From Prosapia bicincta (Eukaryota > Arthropoda > Insecta > Hemiptera > Cercopidae), in contig JBAIZL010000005.1 in NCBI GenBank assembly GCA_036971475.1, positions 163,799,386 through 163,863,385 on the forward strand: a DNA stretch of 64,000 bases, given 5' to 3'. Both the position numbers and the translations under genes were made by a program. The notes beneath the pieces were generated by a model. It worked only from the letters and a program-made list of their open reading frames with translations. It did not search any database and was not told where the DNA came from. Positions within the stretch are counted from its first letter, which is position 1. Each line of letters begins with the position of its first letter. Shown here one piece after another: positions 20,022 to 30,425 of this stretch.

Positions 20022-20251
20022 TATTATAATTTGTTTTTAAAAAAGAAGCACTATTTAGTTCACTGAAATAATAAAATAATTTTTCTATAAATTTCATAAC
20101 GTACATTTTTTATTATTTTTTAATTTCATCTACAACACATATATAATTATTAGTATTTAACTACATTCAAAAACCTAATTATTATTTTTTTAATTTCATC
20201 TACAACACATATATAATTATTAGTATTTAACTACATTCAAAAACCTAAAAA
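20022..20251. repeat. spacer with a 70-bp tandem direct repeat
   Basis: About 20109-20178 and 20179-20248 are near-identical copies containing TTTCATCTACAACACATATA and CTACATTCAAAAACCTAA. The spacer separates the polymerase promoter side from the end of the next minus-strand gene. No ORF was found. Confidence 0.85.
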
Positions 20252-21130
20252 CTAATTAAAAAAATTGTTTTTATCAGTTGAAATAACATCATGAGTAACA
20301 TTTTTTATTTTACTTACTCTATCAGCAACATTGCGTATTATTTTATTTGATAATTTCAAAAGATCATCATTAGAATTATTAACAACAAAATAAGCCTTTT
20401 TGCTAACTTGTGTCCAATATTGCTTTTCACTTATACATTTTTTCAAATCCTTACAATCCGTAATTTCTATTTTTATTAAATGTGATCCCACCTCACCAGG
20501 AGTGACCATTCTTCTTTTTTTATTATCTTTAGTAATCTGAACGGTATGTTTAATAACAGCAGAAGCTGATTTTTTAGTTACATTAAAATATTTATCTAAA
20601 TTATCATCATCGTCATCATCAGATGACGACGATGAATTATTCACATTTTCATTAGAACTATGTAATCGTTTTCTTTGAATTTTATTCATTACAGGATTTA
20701 TAAAAGTCATTGCGTTTTTCAAAGTTTCAACTGAATAAGTTTTTGTACTTTGTTTAAATTCTCCTCTATCAAAAATTGTAAGAAACTCATCATATGTTAA
20801 TTCTTTATCTAAATATTTATCAAAATTTTTCTGTGAGACTACAGTGCTAATGAAATATGATTTAGCTACTAAATAAAACGTTTTCATTTCACAAAATAAC
20901 TGTAACATTTCACTATCTTGCACAGAGTTATGTAATGTGTTTGCACATAACAACCATTTATTGACTGTTGTCAATCCAGCCTTAAACAATGATGATAATA
21001 CATCAAAAATTGGTTTTTTAATATTAGCTTTACTACTACTGTTAAAGACCATACTAGGTCCTGGTTCGTTATTCTCCATTATGCCTTCAGTTTTGAATAA
21101 TTGATTTTCTGCTTGATTTTGTTGTGACAT
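20252..21130 (-). CDS. uncharacterised acidic-hinge protein, long paralogue, 292 aa
   Basis: The frame opens earlier, but the first ATG is at 21130 (MSQQNQAENQ). Not recognised. The N-terminal half (about 40-145) is helical and hydrophobic, with conserved cysteines. An S/D-rich acidic run (SSSSSDDDDDD) at about 168-178 links it to a basic C-terminal half with KKRRM and a possible compact domain (about 200-285). It is a paralogue of the shorter gene at 21285-21806; the first 150 residues match with few changes, while the C-terminal domain exists only here. Between the two lies a dUTPase fragment, so the pair arose by duplication of a segment including part of the dUTPase gene. Function unknown. 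Confidence 0.75.
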   Translation of the reverse strand: MSQQNQAENQLFKTEGIMENNEPGPSMVFNSSSKANIKKPIFDVLSSLFKAGLTTVNKWLLCANTLHNSVQDSEMLQLFCEMKTFYLVAKSYFISTVVSQKNFDKYLDKELTYDEFLTIFDRGEFKQSTKTYSVETLKNAMTFINPVMNKIQRKRLHSSNENVNNSSSSSDDDDDDNLDKYFNVTKKSASAVIKHTVQITKDNKKRRMVTPGEVGSHLIKIEITDCKDLKKCISEKQYWTQVSKKAYFVVNNSNDDLLKLSNKIIRNVADRVSKIKNVTHDVISTDKNNFFN

Positions 21131-21183
21131 AACTATAAAATACAAAAACAACAATAATAATAATATACTTAAAACAATTTACA

Positions 21184-21290
21184 TTTTTTTTTTCCTATCA
21201 CTAAATTCAAACCCTGATTCTTCTAAGTTAACAATTTCTACTAATTTTGGATAAGCACAAACCACAGAAATCAACTGAGTAATTTTAAAA
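21184..21290 (-). pseudogene. dUTPase 3' fragment left by tandem duplication
   Basis: The minus strand here nearly repeats the last third of the dUTPase gene at 21861-22286, from its motif 4 region (QLI) through AYPKLVEIV and a changed glycine-rich end. It lacks the start and motifs 1-3 and has a small deletion before the C-terminus. It marks the boundary of the segment duplicated together with the adjoining paralogues. Confidence 0.85.
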
Positions 21291-21806
21291 ACTATATATA
21301 TGTATGTTTATTGTTAACAAATTATCATCATCATCATCATCATCATCAGATGATGAATTATTTACAATTACAGGATTTATTAAAGTCATTGCTTTTTTAA
21401 AAGTTTCAATTGAAAAAGTACTTGTACTTTGTTTAAATTCTTCTCCCCCAATAATTATAAGAAACTCATCATATGTTAATTCTTTATCTAAATATTTATC
21501 AAGATTTTTCTGTGAGACTTCATTGCTAATAAAATATGATTTAGCTGCTAAATAAAACGTTTTCATTTCACAAAATAATCGTATCATTTCACTATCTTGC
21601 ACAGAGTTGTGTAATGTGTTTGCACACAACAACCATTTGTTAGCTGTTGTCAATCCAGCATCAAACAATGTTGATAATACATCAAATAATGTTTTATTAT
21701 TAACTTTACTACTACTATTAAAGACCATACTAGGTCCTGGTTCGTTATTCTCCATTATGCCTTCAGTTTTGAATAATTGATTTTGTGCTTGACTTTGTTG
21801 TGACAT
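21285..21806 (-). CDS. uncharacterised acidic-hinge protein, truncated paralogue, 173 aa
   Basis: First ATG is at 21806 (MSQQSQAQNQ). Residues 1-150 closely match the N-terminal half of the 292-aa neighbour, through the same acidic D-rich run. It then ends after a short unrelated tail whose DNA resembles the leader upstream of the dUTPase gene (compare about 21285-21315 with 22305-22335). The basic C-terminal domain of the longer paralogue is missing. The truncation therefore coincides with a duplication breakpoint. It could be a decaying copy or a functional short form; the intact frame and limited changes suggest either a young duplicate or constraint. Confidence 0.65.
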   Translation of the reverse strand: MSQQSQAQNQLFKTEGIMENNEPGPSMVFNSSSKVNNKTLFDVLSTLFDAGLTTANKWLLCANTLHNSVQDSEMIRLFCEMKTFYLAAKSYFISNEVSQKNLDKYLDKELTYDEFLIIIGGEEFKQSTSTFSIETFKKAMTLINPVIVNNSSSDDDDDDDDNLLTINIHIYSF

Positions 21807-21860
21807 AACTATAAAATACAAAAACAACAACAATAATAATATACTTAAAACAATTACATT

Positions 21861-22286
21861 TTATTTCCTACCACTAGATCCAAACCCTGATTTTCCCCTC
21901 TTTGTTTCTTCTAAGTGAACAATTTCTACTAATTTTGGATAAGCACAAACCTCACAAATCAACTGAGCAATTTTATCGCCCCGTCTAACAAAAAAATCGT
22001 TACTTGAAAAATTATATAACAACACCTTTACATTCCCTGTATAATCCTTATCAATTACCCCTGCACCTACATGAATGAAATAATTAAATGCTAACCCCGA
22101 TCTGGGAGCAATACGACCATATGTATTACTAGGTAAAGAAATTGCTAAATCTGTTTTCACTAAACATTTACCAAATTTAGGAACAACATATTCATAAGCA
22201 CTTTTTAAATCAAAACCTGCAGATAATTCACTGCCCTTTTCGGGTGCATATGCATTTTCAGTTAATTTTATAAATCCCAATTCCAT
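21861..22286 (-). CDS. DUT: dUTPase (dUTP diphosphatase)
   Basis: 141 aa, the usual length for a trimeric dUTPase. All five motifs are present: SAGFDLKSAY (22-31), APRSGLAF (about 59-66), GAGVIDKDYTGN (about 73-84), RGDKIAQLI (about 102-110) and the C-terminal glycine-rich RGKSGFGSSG. It hydrolyses dUTP to dUMP, keeping uracil out of newly made DNA, and is common in large DNA viruses. It is a sensible partner for the element's own polymerase in non-dividing cells. Start at 22286 is the only reasonable ATG. No lesion is visible. A fragment of this gene recurs at 21184-21290. Confidence 0.96.
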   Translation of the reverse strand: MELGFIKLTENAYAPEKGSELSAGFDLKSAYEYVVPKFGKCLVKTDLAISLPSNTYGRIAPRSGLAFNYFIHVGAGVIDKDYTGNVKVLLYNFSSNDFFVRRGDKIAQLICEVCAYPKLVEIVHLEETKRGKSGFGSSGRK

Positions 22287-22876
22287 AACTGAAAATAATA
22301 AAACTATATTAAAAATTATATATGTATGTTTATTGTAAACAGCAAGAACTCTAATTAATAAATAACATTTACCTGTAAATTCTGTCCTTCTATCAAAAGA
22401 AATAAACGCAATGTCCTAACACACAGAGATGTATTCAGCTGCAATTCAAAGACAATAGTGAATAGAAACGTTTATAAAGTGAACTGTAGCCTGCACATGC
22501 GCACGCAGTATAATCAAAGCTAAAAAATGGAAGATTATTTGTTAAGCACTTAGCGTTCTAAGATCACAGCATAAAAAGTCAACATGCGCTGGATTGTTTG
22601 TTAAGCGCGTTTTCCATATTAAGATTACACCAAGGGCATAATAATGCGCGTTGCGCGTTTTCCATATTAAGATTACACCAAAGGCATAATAATGCGCGTT
22701 GTATACTAATCAAAGGCTGATTTAAACTTTTATCGCCTGGTCTTATTGAGTTGACTGTTGACCCTATTAAGATTACGAGCATTCAACATACGCAAATTAA
22801 ACTTTAAACATTTTAGCGTCTATCACAGTAGTTATCAGTTCGCATTTTCTGTATTCAATTTAACTTAAAGTAATTA
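22287..22876. promoter_or_regulatory. spacer upstream of dUTPase with a 48-bp tandem repeat
   Basis: No gene was found. Two 48-bp units (22605-22652 and 22653-22700) share GCGCGTTTTCCATATTAAG and a GCATAATAATGCGCG element; partly similar words recur nearby (near 22515 and 22760). GCGC-rich repeats stand out in AT-rich surroundings and may be regulatory or origin-like, but only repetition is shown. Confidence 0.5.
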
Positions 22877-24451
22877 TTATTTTAATTGTAATACTAAACT
22901 TTTTAACTTGTTTAATATATTAACATTGTTAGAATATTTACTGCATTCAACTCCAAAAACGTCTAACTCGTTGACTTGTGCTTTAACTACTGTGTTTAAA
23001 AATTCACTGTAGCCTAAAATAGTGTTATTCTTAAAGAAATATAATAATCCATCTGTAAATCTAAAAACGGACTCCATATTACCAGGTAAGAATGAAAATG
23101 TATCAGAAATTAACCCATAACTCTTAATTTGAAAATTACATTCATCTAATAACATATAATAGTTTGTATTAAAGAAAATATATGTATTTCCTTTATAACT
23201 GTTTACGACCCCATTTATAATCATTGAAGATCTGCCTCCTAATATTGAAATATGTTTTGGATAACCACTAACAAGTTTTAAAGACGGAAAATCTAACTTA
23301 AAAATATATTGATCAGCAAAAAAGACAATTTGCTCAGTTGGTCTCTGATAAATAAAATCAAATTTTGTAAAATTTTCTGGTAAAAAAATTAACCAGTCTA
23401 CAATTAGTTGTGCTTTGTTAACAACTGTCTTATCTTGTAAATTTACCGACCAAAACCATTTTTCATAAAAAATATATAATTGATGATTGATAACTAGAAA
23501 AGTTTTTAAATTCTTCAAATCACACAAATTCGGTGAATCTTCTTTATCTTGTTTTACACGTTCTGTAACGGATTTTGAAGGTCTTGTCGTTGTTGATATA
23601 GTGTCTTTAGGTCCATATAAGGTTTGTATTGCTAAAATGTCGTCCGCTGACAGTTCATCATTCATATTCTGATAATATGGATACATTACTGAAGTCGGGT
23701 CGTTTGAGTGGCTTATACCCAGAGTATGGCCTATTTCATGAATTAAGACACTTAATAAAAAAATTTTACCTTGATCACATTTTAAAATGTCTCTTTCTAA
23801 ACACCATAATTCATCACTGTCAATGTGTATTTCACGAGTGCTTTGATTAACATTAGGATGAAATGCATGCGCCAAAACACCGCCTTCACCGTCAAATGTA
23901 TTTGTACAAAAAATCGATGATCTTTGAAGTTTATGCACACCTTTTTTATAGGAAATTAATATATCAACGTTCGATCTGTCATTTACAAAAACCAAATCTG
24001 AATGCTTTTCCCAAATTTTAAACGCTTGTTTCGCTAATTCTTTTACCTGACGCGTTGCTACAACGAAATACCATTTTAATACTTTCTTATGCCACTTTTC
24101 AGAAGATAACCGAAAGGGGTAAATTGTATCTTTAAGACCACATCTGGGTATTCGCATAAATTGTAAATTTTCATTAGTTATTTTACCATTTATCGTTAAA
24201 TTGTAATACTCTTGAAATAATAAAATTGCGTCAGATACTAATGTCAAATTAATATTTGAAATATCAGTGCTGTTAGATATATTCAAATAACCAAATTCGT
24301 TCAAATAATTTAAAACAAAATCAAGATTTTCTTCTTTACATCGTTTTACTATTTCACTTTCACCTGAACATGTATTCAAATCAAACAGATCTTTTATTGC
24401 ATAGTTTTTCACAATTAAAACAGTCACAAAAATTACCAATGTACATAACAT
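22877..24451 (-). CDS. MMP: secreted matrix metalloproteinase with cysteine switch and hemopexin-like domain
   Basis: 524 aa, intronless. Residues 1-18 form a hydrophobic signal peptide. A peptidoglycan-binding-like prodomain (about 40-100) ends in the cysteine switch MRIPRCGLKD, with Cys104 expected to hold the enzyme latent. The catalytic domain (about 115-280) has FDGEGGVLAHAFHP (calcium/structural zinc region), zinc site HEIGHTLGISH (H238, E239, H242, H248) and Met-turn SVMYP (M256). A Thr/Ser linker leads to a hemopexin-like tail (about 310-510) closed by widely spaced cysteines. No furin site separates prodomain and catalytic part. It is the last gene before the right inverted repeat. 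Related MMPs of insects cleave basement membrane, and some insect DNA viruses carry one, so a role in spread between tissues is plausible inference. All catalytic residues are intact. Confidence 0.95.
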   Translation of the reverse strand: MLCTLVIFVTVLIVKNYAIKDLFDLNTCSGESEIVKRCKEENLDFVLNYLNEFGYLNISNSTDISNINLTLVSDAILLFQEYYNLTINGKITNENLQFMRIPRCGLKDTIYPFRLSSEKWHKKVLKWYFVVATRQVKELAKQAFKIWEKHSDLVFVNDRSNVDILISYKKGVHKLQRSSIFCTNTFDGEGGVLAHAFHPNVNQSTREIHIDSDELWCLERDILKCDQGKIFLLSVLIHEIGHTLGISHSNDPTSVMYPYYQNMNDELSADDILAIQTLYGPKDTISTTTRPSKSVTERVKQDKEDSPNLCDLKNLKTFLVINHQLYIFYEKWFWSVNLQDKTVVNKAQLIVDWLIFLPENFTKFDFIYQRPTEQIVFFADQYIFKLDFPSLKLVSGYPKHISILGGRSSMIINGVVNSYKGNTYIFFNTNYYMLLDECNFQIKSYGLISDTFSFLPGNMESVFRFTDGLLYFFKNNTILGYSEFLNTVVKAQVNELDVFGVECSKYSNNVNILNKLKSLVLQLK

Positions 24452-24584
24452 ATTAGTAAATAGTATTGTATCCAGCGTTAATATATTGTTACCCTAGCGC
24501 ATCACGCAAAGTACTGACACGCATCTGAAAAATCAGTTTCAGCCATTTTGAAACAGTGTTATCTGTTGCGAACGTCACACCAGT

Positions 24585-24918
24585 CATCTTGAATGACGCA
24601 GTTCCCCTGCCTCGAAACTGTTCTCCCACTCGTTCCCCCACAGTTTTCCCACTCGTTCCCCCCACAGTTTTCCCACTCGTTCCCCCCACAGTTTTCCCAC
24701 TCGTTCCCCCCACAACACCGCGCCTTCTCCTCTTTCTCCTCATTCTCCTCTTTCTCCTCCATCCCCTCCACGTCCTTCCCCTCCCGCCCCCGCCGATAAT
24801 TTTCCCGCCGATACCCGTACGCATTTGGTCATGCGTGCACGCATTTGGTCATGCGTGCACGCATTTGGCCACGCCCCCGCCAATAATTACCCCGCCAATA
24901 CCCGCGTCCTACACTACT
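24585..24918 (-). repeat. Maverick right terminal inverted repeat
   Basis: Reverse complement of the left terminus, 79 bp longer because a 25-bp unit (ending GGGAAAACTGTG as read from the outer end) is repeated about four times instead of once, followed by a short extra piece. The outermost roughly 230 bp show no mismatch by eye. Frames in it are compositional artefacts. Confidence 0.93.
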
Positions 24919-24924
24919 GTTATA
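24919..24924. repeat. target-site duplication GTTATA, right
   Basis: Exact copy of 4911-4916, immediately outside the right inverted repeat. Confidence 0.95.
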
Positions 24925-26450
24925 CGTTAGGTTGATGTGAATATCAGGCGTCTCGCGAGGAATTTGAGAGTTATAAAACAGCTGTCGCTCACCCGGATTC
25001 TAACGATACTTCTCCTGTAAGTCCAGAACTCTCTGTAGTGACGTATTTTGAGTTTTATCTTGAGTAGGGCATTTACGGTTACCCAGATGTTTTTGACCCT
25101 GCATGACCTTTCGAAATATTTCAAGGGTGCCTTGTCGAGAAAAGCCTAGAGTGTTTCGATAGCTGCGTAACCCTCTATACGGGCATTGGCAATTGGGTTT
25201 GAAAAAGTAGCACCATACATAACCTAAGGGTATTTTTCTGAACTGGGTCAAGTCTCTTTCTAGAAGTCTCACTAACTGTGTAGAACTCGTAACCGTATTC
25301 GAAGACAGGTTTGAGGTATAAGTTGTAAGTAGCATGACTTGTTTCTGCATTGTATCTCAGCATACATACCGTTTTGTAGGTCTTTGCTACAACTTATTCA
25401 CTGTTGTGATTCCACGTTAGCTGTTTACCCAGCGGTATACCTGAATACTTGCTTGTTTGCACCCCTTTAAGTGGTTCTGAACCAGGTGAGTGTTGAACCA
25501 TGGACGTTTGTGAGCCACTGCCTTGTCTATGCTGACAATCAAGTCGTTCTTAGTGCGTTGCAGATGATGGCGGTGAAGTGCTTCATTCGTGACATATTAA
25601 AATTCCTTGAGTACTGAGATATACTAAGGAGTAAATTGCTGCTAGTGAGTCGGCAAAGGACAAAGTGTGGAGGCCAGGTACTTTCTTTAGCTCGATGATG
25701 AGGTGATTTATATTGATCTTTTATTATTGTTATCATGAAAAAGCACACAACTAAAATCATGACCTTGGGGGAGGCTTATTTTGCTGTCGATACTGGAACG
25801 CTGTGTCTCTATATACGACTATAACAAATATTTGCTTCAAGAAAATAGACATTCAATGTAACATATTTGCCCTTACGTTGATATGGGCCAGTTCATTCAT
25901 AAGAATTTTCGGCTGTCTGTATCGTATGCGCCTTGAAACCCAACAAAGCATGCAAATTTCCTCTGGAAGTCTTATATAAACTGATGGCTCGATAACTTTT
26001 GAGGTCACACGGATCTTTAACTTTTTTAGCAATCATTTTTAGCTTTTTCATGTCAGGTATGGCATAATGCCAAGTTCAGTTAATGTAAGAAAGAACGGTG
26101 CCCATGGTATTATATCCTATGATGAACACTGGAAAGATGGCGACTGGTTCTCAGCCTTTGCGTTTTTTGAATGTAGCAATGTCCTGCTTCACCTCAGAGG
26201 AAGTTGCTATCGATGACTGTGCTGTCTACTTCAGTGGCAAGTCCATATGCAACTGAGTGCTTTCTTCGGTTTGGAAAGTTTATGTTACACATAAAATATG
26301 TTCCCAGAAGCATTCAAGGATTTTGACAGATGTTGTAAGTTGTGCCGTATTTAAGAGATGTCCCTGTTGTACATCGGTTTTAAGTTTATAATTTAAAGGT
26401 TAACCGATGTGGTTTTCCGTCATCCTTTCGGTAATCACGATTTGCCACAC
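24925..26450 (-). pseudogene. LINE (Jockey-like) reverse transcriptase remnant, 5' part of the Maverick target
   Basis: Minus-strand motifs of a non-LTR reverse transcriptase appear in the expected order going down in coordinate: LKSYRAISL (about 25965), a decayed F-A-D-D region (near 25640), SGIPLGKQLTW (about 25440), and YLKPVFEYGYEFYT then LDPVQKNTLRL (about 25240-25320). Stops and frame changes break the ORF, and distances suggest internal deletions. The last codons before the Maverick continue in frame into the RNase H part at 4910 and below, identifying both as one former element. The outer limit near 26450 is approximate. Confidence 0.7.
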
Positions 26451-29400
26451 AGTTTCGGAACGTGTTTTGCTTGGATGTTTTTTTTTTGCAGGTTAGCCTG
26501 AGCTTTTCTCAGGTAGATGCATGGATTCAGATCATATCGCTCTATTCATCTATTCAATCTATCCAGCCCTGACACATATCAAAAGAAAGAGCGGAAATTA
26601 ATCATATTTCATCCCTTACAGTTTGTAACTACCCAGCTGACACCGCTAATAATAGGGGATGAAGAACAACAAATCATAAGGGATAAAACTTGAAAGCAAT
26701 GGATCGAACAAATTCCAAACTAATGCAATATGTTTAGAAAGGATATGTTTTCTAAATTTATTCTGGAAATAATACAATAAAAAACTTAAATGCGAAGATT
26801 TAATTAATATTTCATATCAGCTTTCTTTTCTTTAATTTAATATTCGAGGACTGATTGAACCATTTACGTTTTCCTGTAGGCCTAATTCATTTGTGATTCT
26901 TAATGCAATTGGCAATTGAAAAAATACATTTTAAAATCTGATGCTCGTATTAAAATGAAATTAGAGAGAAATCGAATTCTTTGTTATTTAAGTCTTATCT
27001 GAAGTAAAGAAATAAAATCTAAATAAATGTTTGTTGAACAATATCTATGATACGATACCAACATTAAATTTCATACGTAATTGAAATTTATTCACTATCA
27101 ATCTTGTTTAATACATCCTAAGCAAAACATAGACGCAAAATAGAAATGTATAATTTTGTTCAAATGTGAAATATTAAAATATGTTTTAACTTCAATTCCT
27201 ATCCCAAAAGACATCTTTGAATTTTGTTATTGGAAAACGTAAGCTCATAGGAAAAGCTTTCAAGGGATTGCCTTGTGTCTAGAGATTTCATTATGATATT
27301 GGTATGTGATTCTTTTAGCTGCTGATTGTGTAAAACCACTTTTGGCTCTTCACATGTACTTTAGTGGAAAGTAGTATCTACTATGAAAAAATTTGAAAAT
27401 TAGTTTTGGAGTTATTGACATTTCGAGTCGACAGAGTTCTAATTTATACCTCCAAGGCAAAATTTTGAAAATAAATATTATTTTACACTATTCCAACTCT
27501 TAAAATTACACACAAGTTTTCAAAAACTAGTGAAATAAAGTACTCCTTAGTTTAAATACATTCAAAAATTAACGAGTACTGAATAAACATTAAATTAAAA
27601 TTAATATTTAAGGTTGTATTAACTAGGTTACAAGAAACAATAAGGTAATTTGTAGTGTCTTTATTGTTGCAAAATTTAATTTCTTGTTTTCAGAGAAAGT
27701 AACGTCTACCAGACATCATTGACAATACTCTAACCACTTCATCTTCTCTTACACAAATTCCCTCATGGATGCATAACTAGTCCATTTGTGATCTTTTCGG
27801 AAATTTTAATTTTCAAGTATGTGGCCATTCATTAAAAAAAGATAACTGGTTTGAAGTCTTTGGTACACATCATACGCTCATATTTATAACCAGTTCTCAG
27901 TGTAGAGCTTATTTCAAAATTGTAATATTTTAATGCCTTTGTAAGGGTTTAAAATTAATTTAAAGTGTGTTATAAAACTACTCCTCTCTCTGCATAGCAA
28001 TAGTTAGGAGTAATGAAAAAATATATAGAGAATTATAAATAGACAATTTGAAAGTTGTAATTCCTGTTTTATTTCCAGTAGTGTTGTAATGGCAAATTTA
28101 CTTACAATATGGCACAAATCTAAAGAATATCTCCTAAGCGGTCATCTAAGAATGTCATCTACAACTGTTTAGTCCGGTAGAAACATGAAAGCCATTTGTG
28201 AGAAAGGGAAAAACCTCAAGTGGTAAAGTTCACTAGAAATGAGCTAAGGGTTTGTTACATCTTCTTCCTTTAAGGAAGGCTCAGTACAAGCCTAAGAATG
28301 TACACGTTGCAACGGCTAAATTGAACGTCGCAAATAGGTTGTAAAATAGAAAAAGGAATAACGGAAAATTATTGAATGTTGCTAAAAATTATACAAGGTA
28401 TGCAGTTTAGAAACTGACAATGCAGCAAATTTAGAGAAAGTAAAATTTAAATATAACACAATAAAAATTTTTAGAGAATTGACATTTTTTGAAATAGCTT
28501 AGATCAGTAATTAAAGATCCAAAGACATAGCTTCAGTTTTGAGGAAAATGTTTAAAATAATAACCTCACAACAGGTGTAAAAACAAATAAGGTCATATGT
28601 AATGTATTCTTTCGGTTAAAATTGTTTCTGAAATCTTACCATACAGGCCGACAGCGCTACTAGCAGTGAACTAAGGAAGTTAGAAAATCTGTTGAGTAAA
28701 TAATGACGTATGAAAACAAGGAAATTAGTAGAACAAAACTTTAAAATTACGTAAATTTACCTTCTGTAATAACAGTCCTGGTAATAAGAATTAACGGAAA
28801 ATTAATGAGAAAGAGATTCCGGACTTTGAGTAAACAAACTAGTTGTTAAGACAACGTTACTGTGATTGGTGAAAACGGAAAAAGCGACTCACTGCAGTTT
28901 AAAAGAAATACATATTATATAATGGTTTTCAAAAATAATTATAAGATGATAAATGTACCACAAAACAAACAATCTCGTCGATATGGAAGTGATTCAATAA
29001 CTTTGAAAATATTTATATAATAACTAAGACGCCAACTTTTACAAGTTTCTATAAGACGCAATCAATTAAGTTATTTTTGAAAAATGATTTTTAATTCAAT
29101 ATTATCGGACTTTTTTACGTATCCAGATGAAAAATTCACTCAAAGAAGGAAGAAGATGACAACCACTTTATCAAACCCAGTAAAAATTGAATGCAAACTT
29201 TAAAAATACATCATCAAAGAACAAGATGAAATGTTTGGCCAGTTTATAAAACCTTTAAATTTTGTATATTATAACTGCATTTCGAAATATTATTAGTTAA
29301 AAATCAAAGCTTATAAGAGATTAATAGCACGAGAGAGATATATTCCTCTCAATGTAATAGAATAATTTTATTCATTTTTAAAATTGACTTTTCATACTAA

Positions 29401-30289
29401 ATTCTGTCTATGACGGATGTTGAAAAATTATTTCAGACTAAAAATTCAAATATGACTCTACTAAAAAATTATTTCATCAATAATGATTTTATTAGCTGTG
29501 GTTTAAAATGAATGATAATTCTGTTACGGATAAATATGTTTTAATATGAATATTATGTTTAAAAAGAATTTTAGCATACAATACAAACTTTGGTAATTGT
29601 ACAGTAAATGAAAAACCAGTATGAATAATTTTATATTTTGGGTTATGACACATATATTCAATAATTGTATTTAATATGAAAGATATGACGAATGAATATA
29701 TTGCATGGAGCATAAATAGAATAATTGTATTTTGGGATGAAGCATAAATTTTATAGCAAGGATTTTATTTTAACATGAATTATATTTGTATTCACAATTC
29801 GTGTTTGAAATTTGATATTTGTATTTCTGCGTAAACATGATAATGTTAATAATTATCACTATTAATAAATAGATAAATATTTCTATGGTTTTTAACAGAA
29901 GTAGTTTTGATAAAGCTATGTAAGAGTTAATCTAGAGAAATAAATCAAAAACGTTTAGGTTAGTAAAGTGTAATAGGCTACATCACGTCACGTTCATCAG
30001 TTTTAAAACGTCTGACAAATATGTTAGGGATTTAGGAGGATAATCGAGAAATCTTAGCGTAAATAAGGAAATGATTAAGGCAACAAAATGCTAAATTAAA
30101 ATTTATAATAAATGAAATTCGTTTGTATAAACTAGTCCAAAAATATTACTATAAATTCAAATATTATATATTACATGTAGCCTAAATAAAAAAATTGAAC
30201 TTTCAACCATATTATAAAATATTTCTAAAATTTTATACAAAATAACAAATTTTAATTTACAATTAGCTTTATTTTTTATGATATAAAGT
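26451..30289. other. AT-rich intergenic DNA
   Basis: No gene, RNA or recognisable element was seen on either strand. Open frames are short and have low-complexity composition. Confidence 0.55.
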
Positions 30290-30425
30290 AGGTTTCACTA
30301 GTGTATAACCTCAAGTCTATAATTTAAAATGTCTCTCTATGGATCCGTGACCCCGATAAAGGGCTTATAGGTGGCTAATTTGTTTTATTCTAAATTCAGG
30401 AACTGGTTCTTCTGAAAAATTTTAT
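30290..30425 (+). repeat. dispersed repeat, copy A
   Basis: Resembles 40155-40305: both contain GTCTCTC, then 'agggcttat-ggxggctaattxgttttat', then 'ggttcttctga/ggttcctctga' in the same order over about 130 bp. Copy B sits in an insert within a Penelope element, suggesting a mobile or retroposed family of unknown type. Confidence 0.5.

Larger units (their letters stand above)
4917..24918. mobile_element. complete Maverick/Polinton transposon, 20,002 bp
   Basis: Seen directly: inverted termini starting AGTAGTGTAGGACGCGGG, a 6-bp target duplication, and the Polinton core gene set. The set comprises retroviral-type DDE integrase, protein-primed family B polymerase, A32/FtsK-like ATPase, adenain-like protease, penton-like and double-jelly-roll capsid proteins, and a PLA2-like protein. 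Length is typical for the class (15-25 kb). Cargo includes a BIR protein, dUTPase and a matrix metalloproteinase. Plus-strand genes occupy 5.6-16.2 kb and minus-strand genes 16.5-24.5 kb, so transcription converges near 16.3 kb. Polymerase, PLA2 and protease each carry a disabling lesion, so this copy is probably not autonomous unless those are assembly errors. Polintons are considered virus-like and may form virions; that is known of the class, not shown here. Confidence 0.97.
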
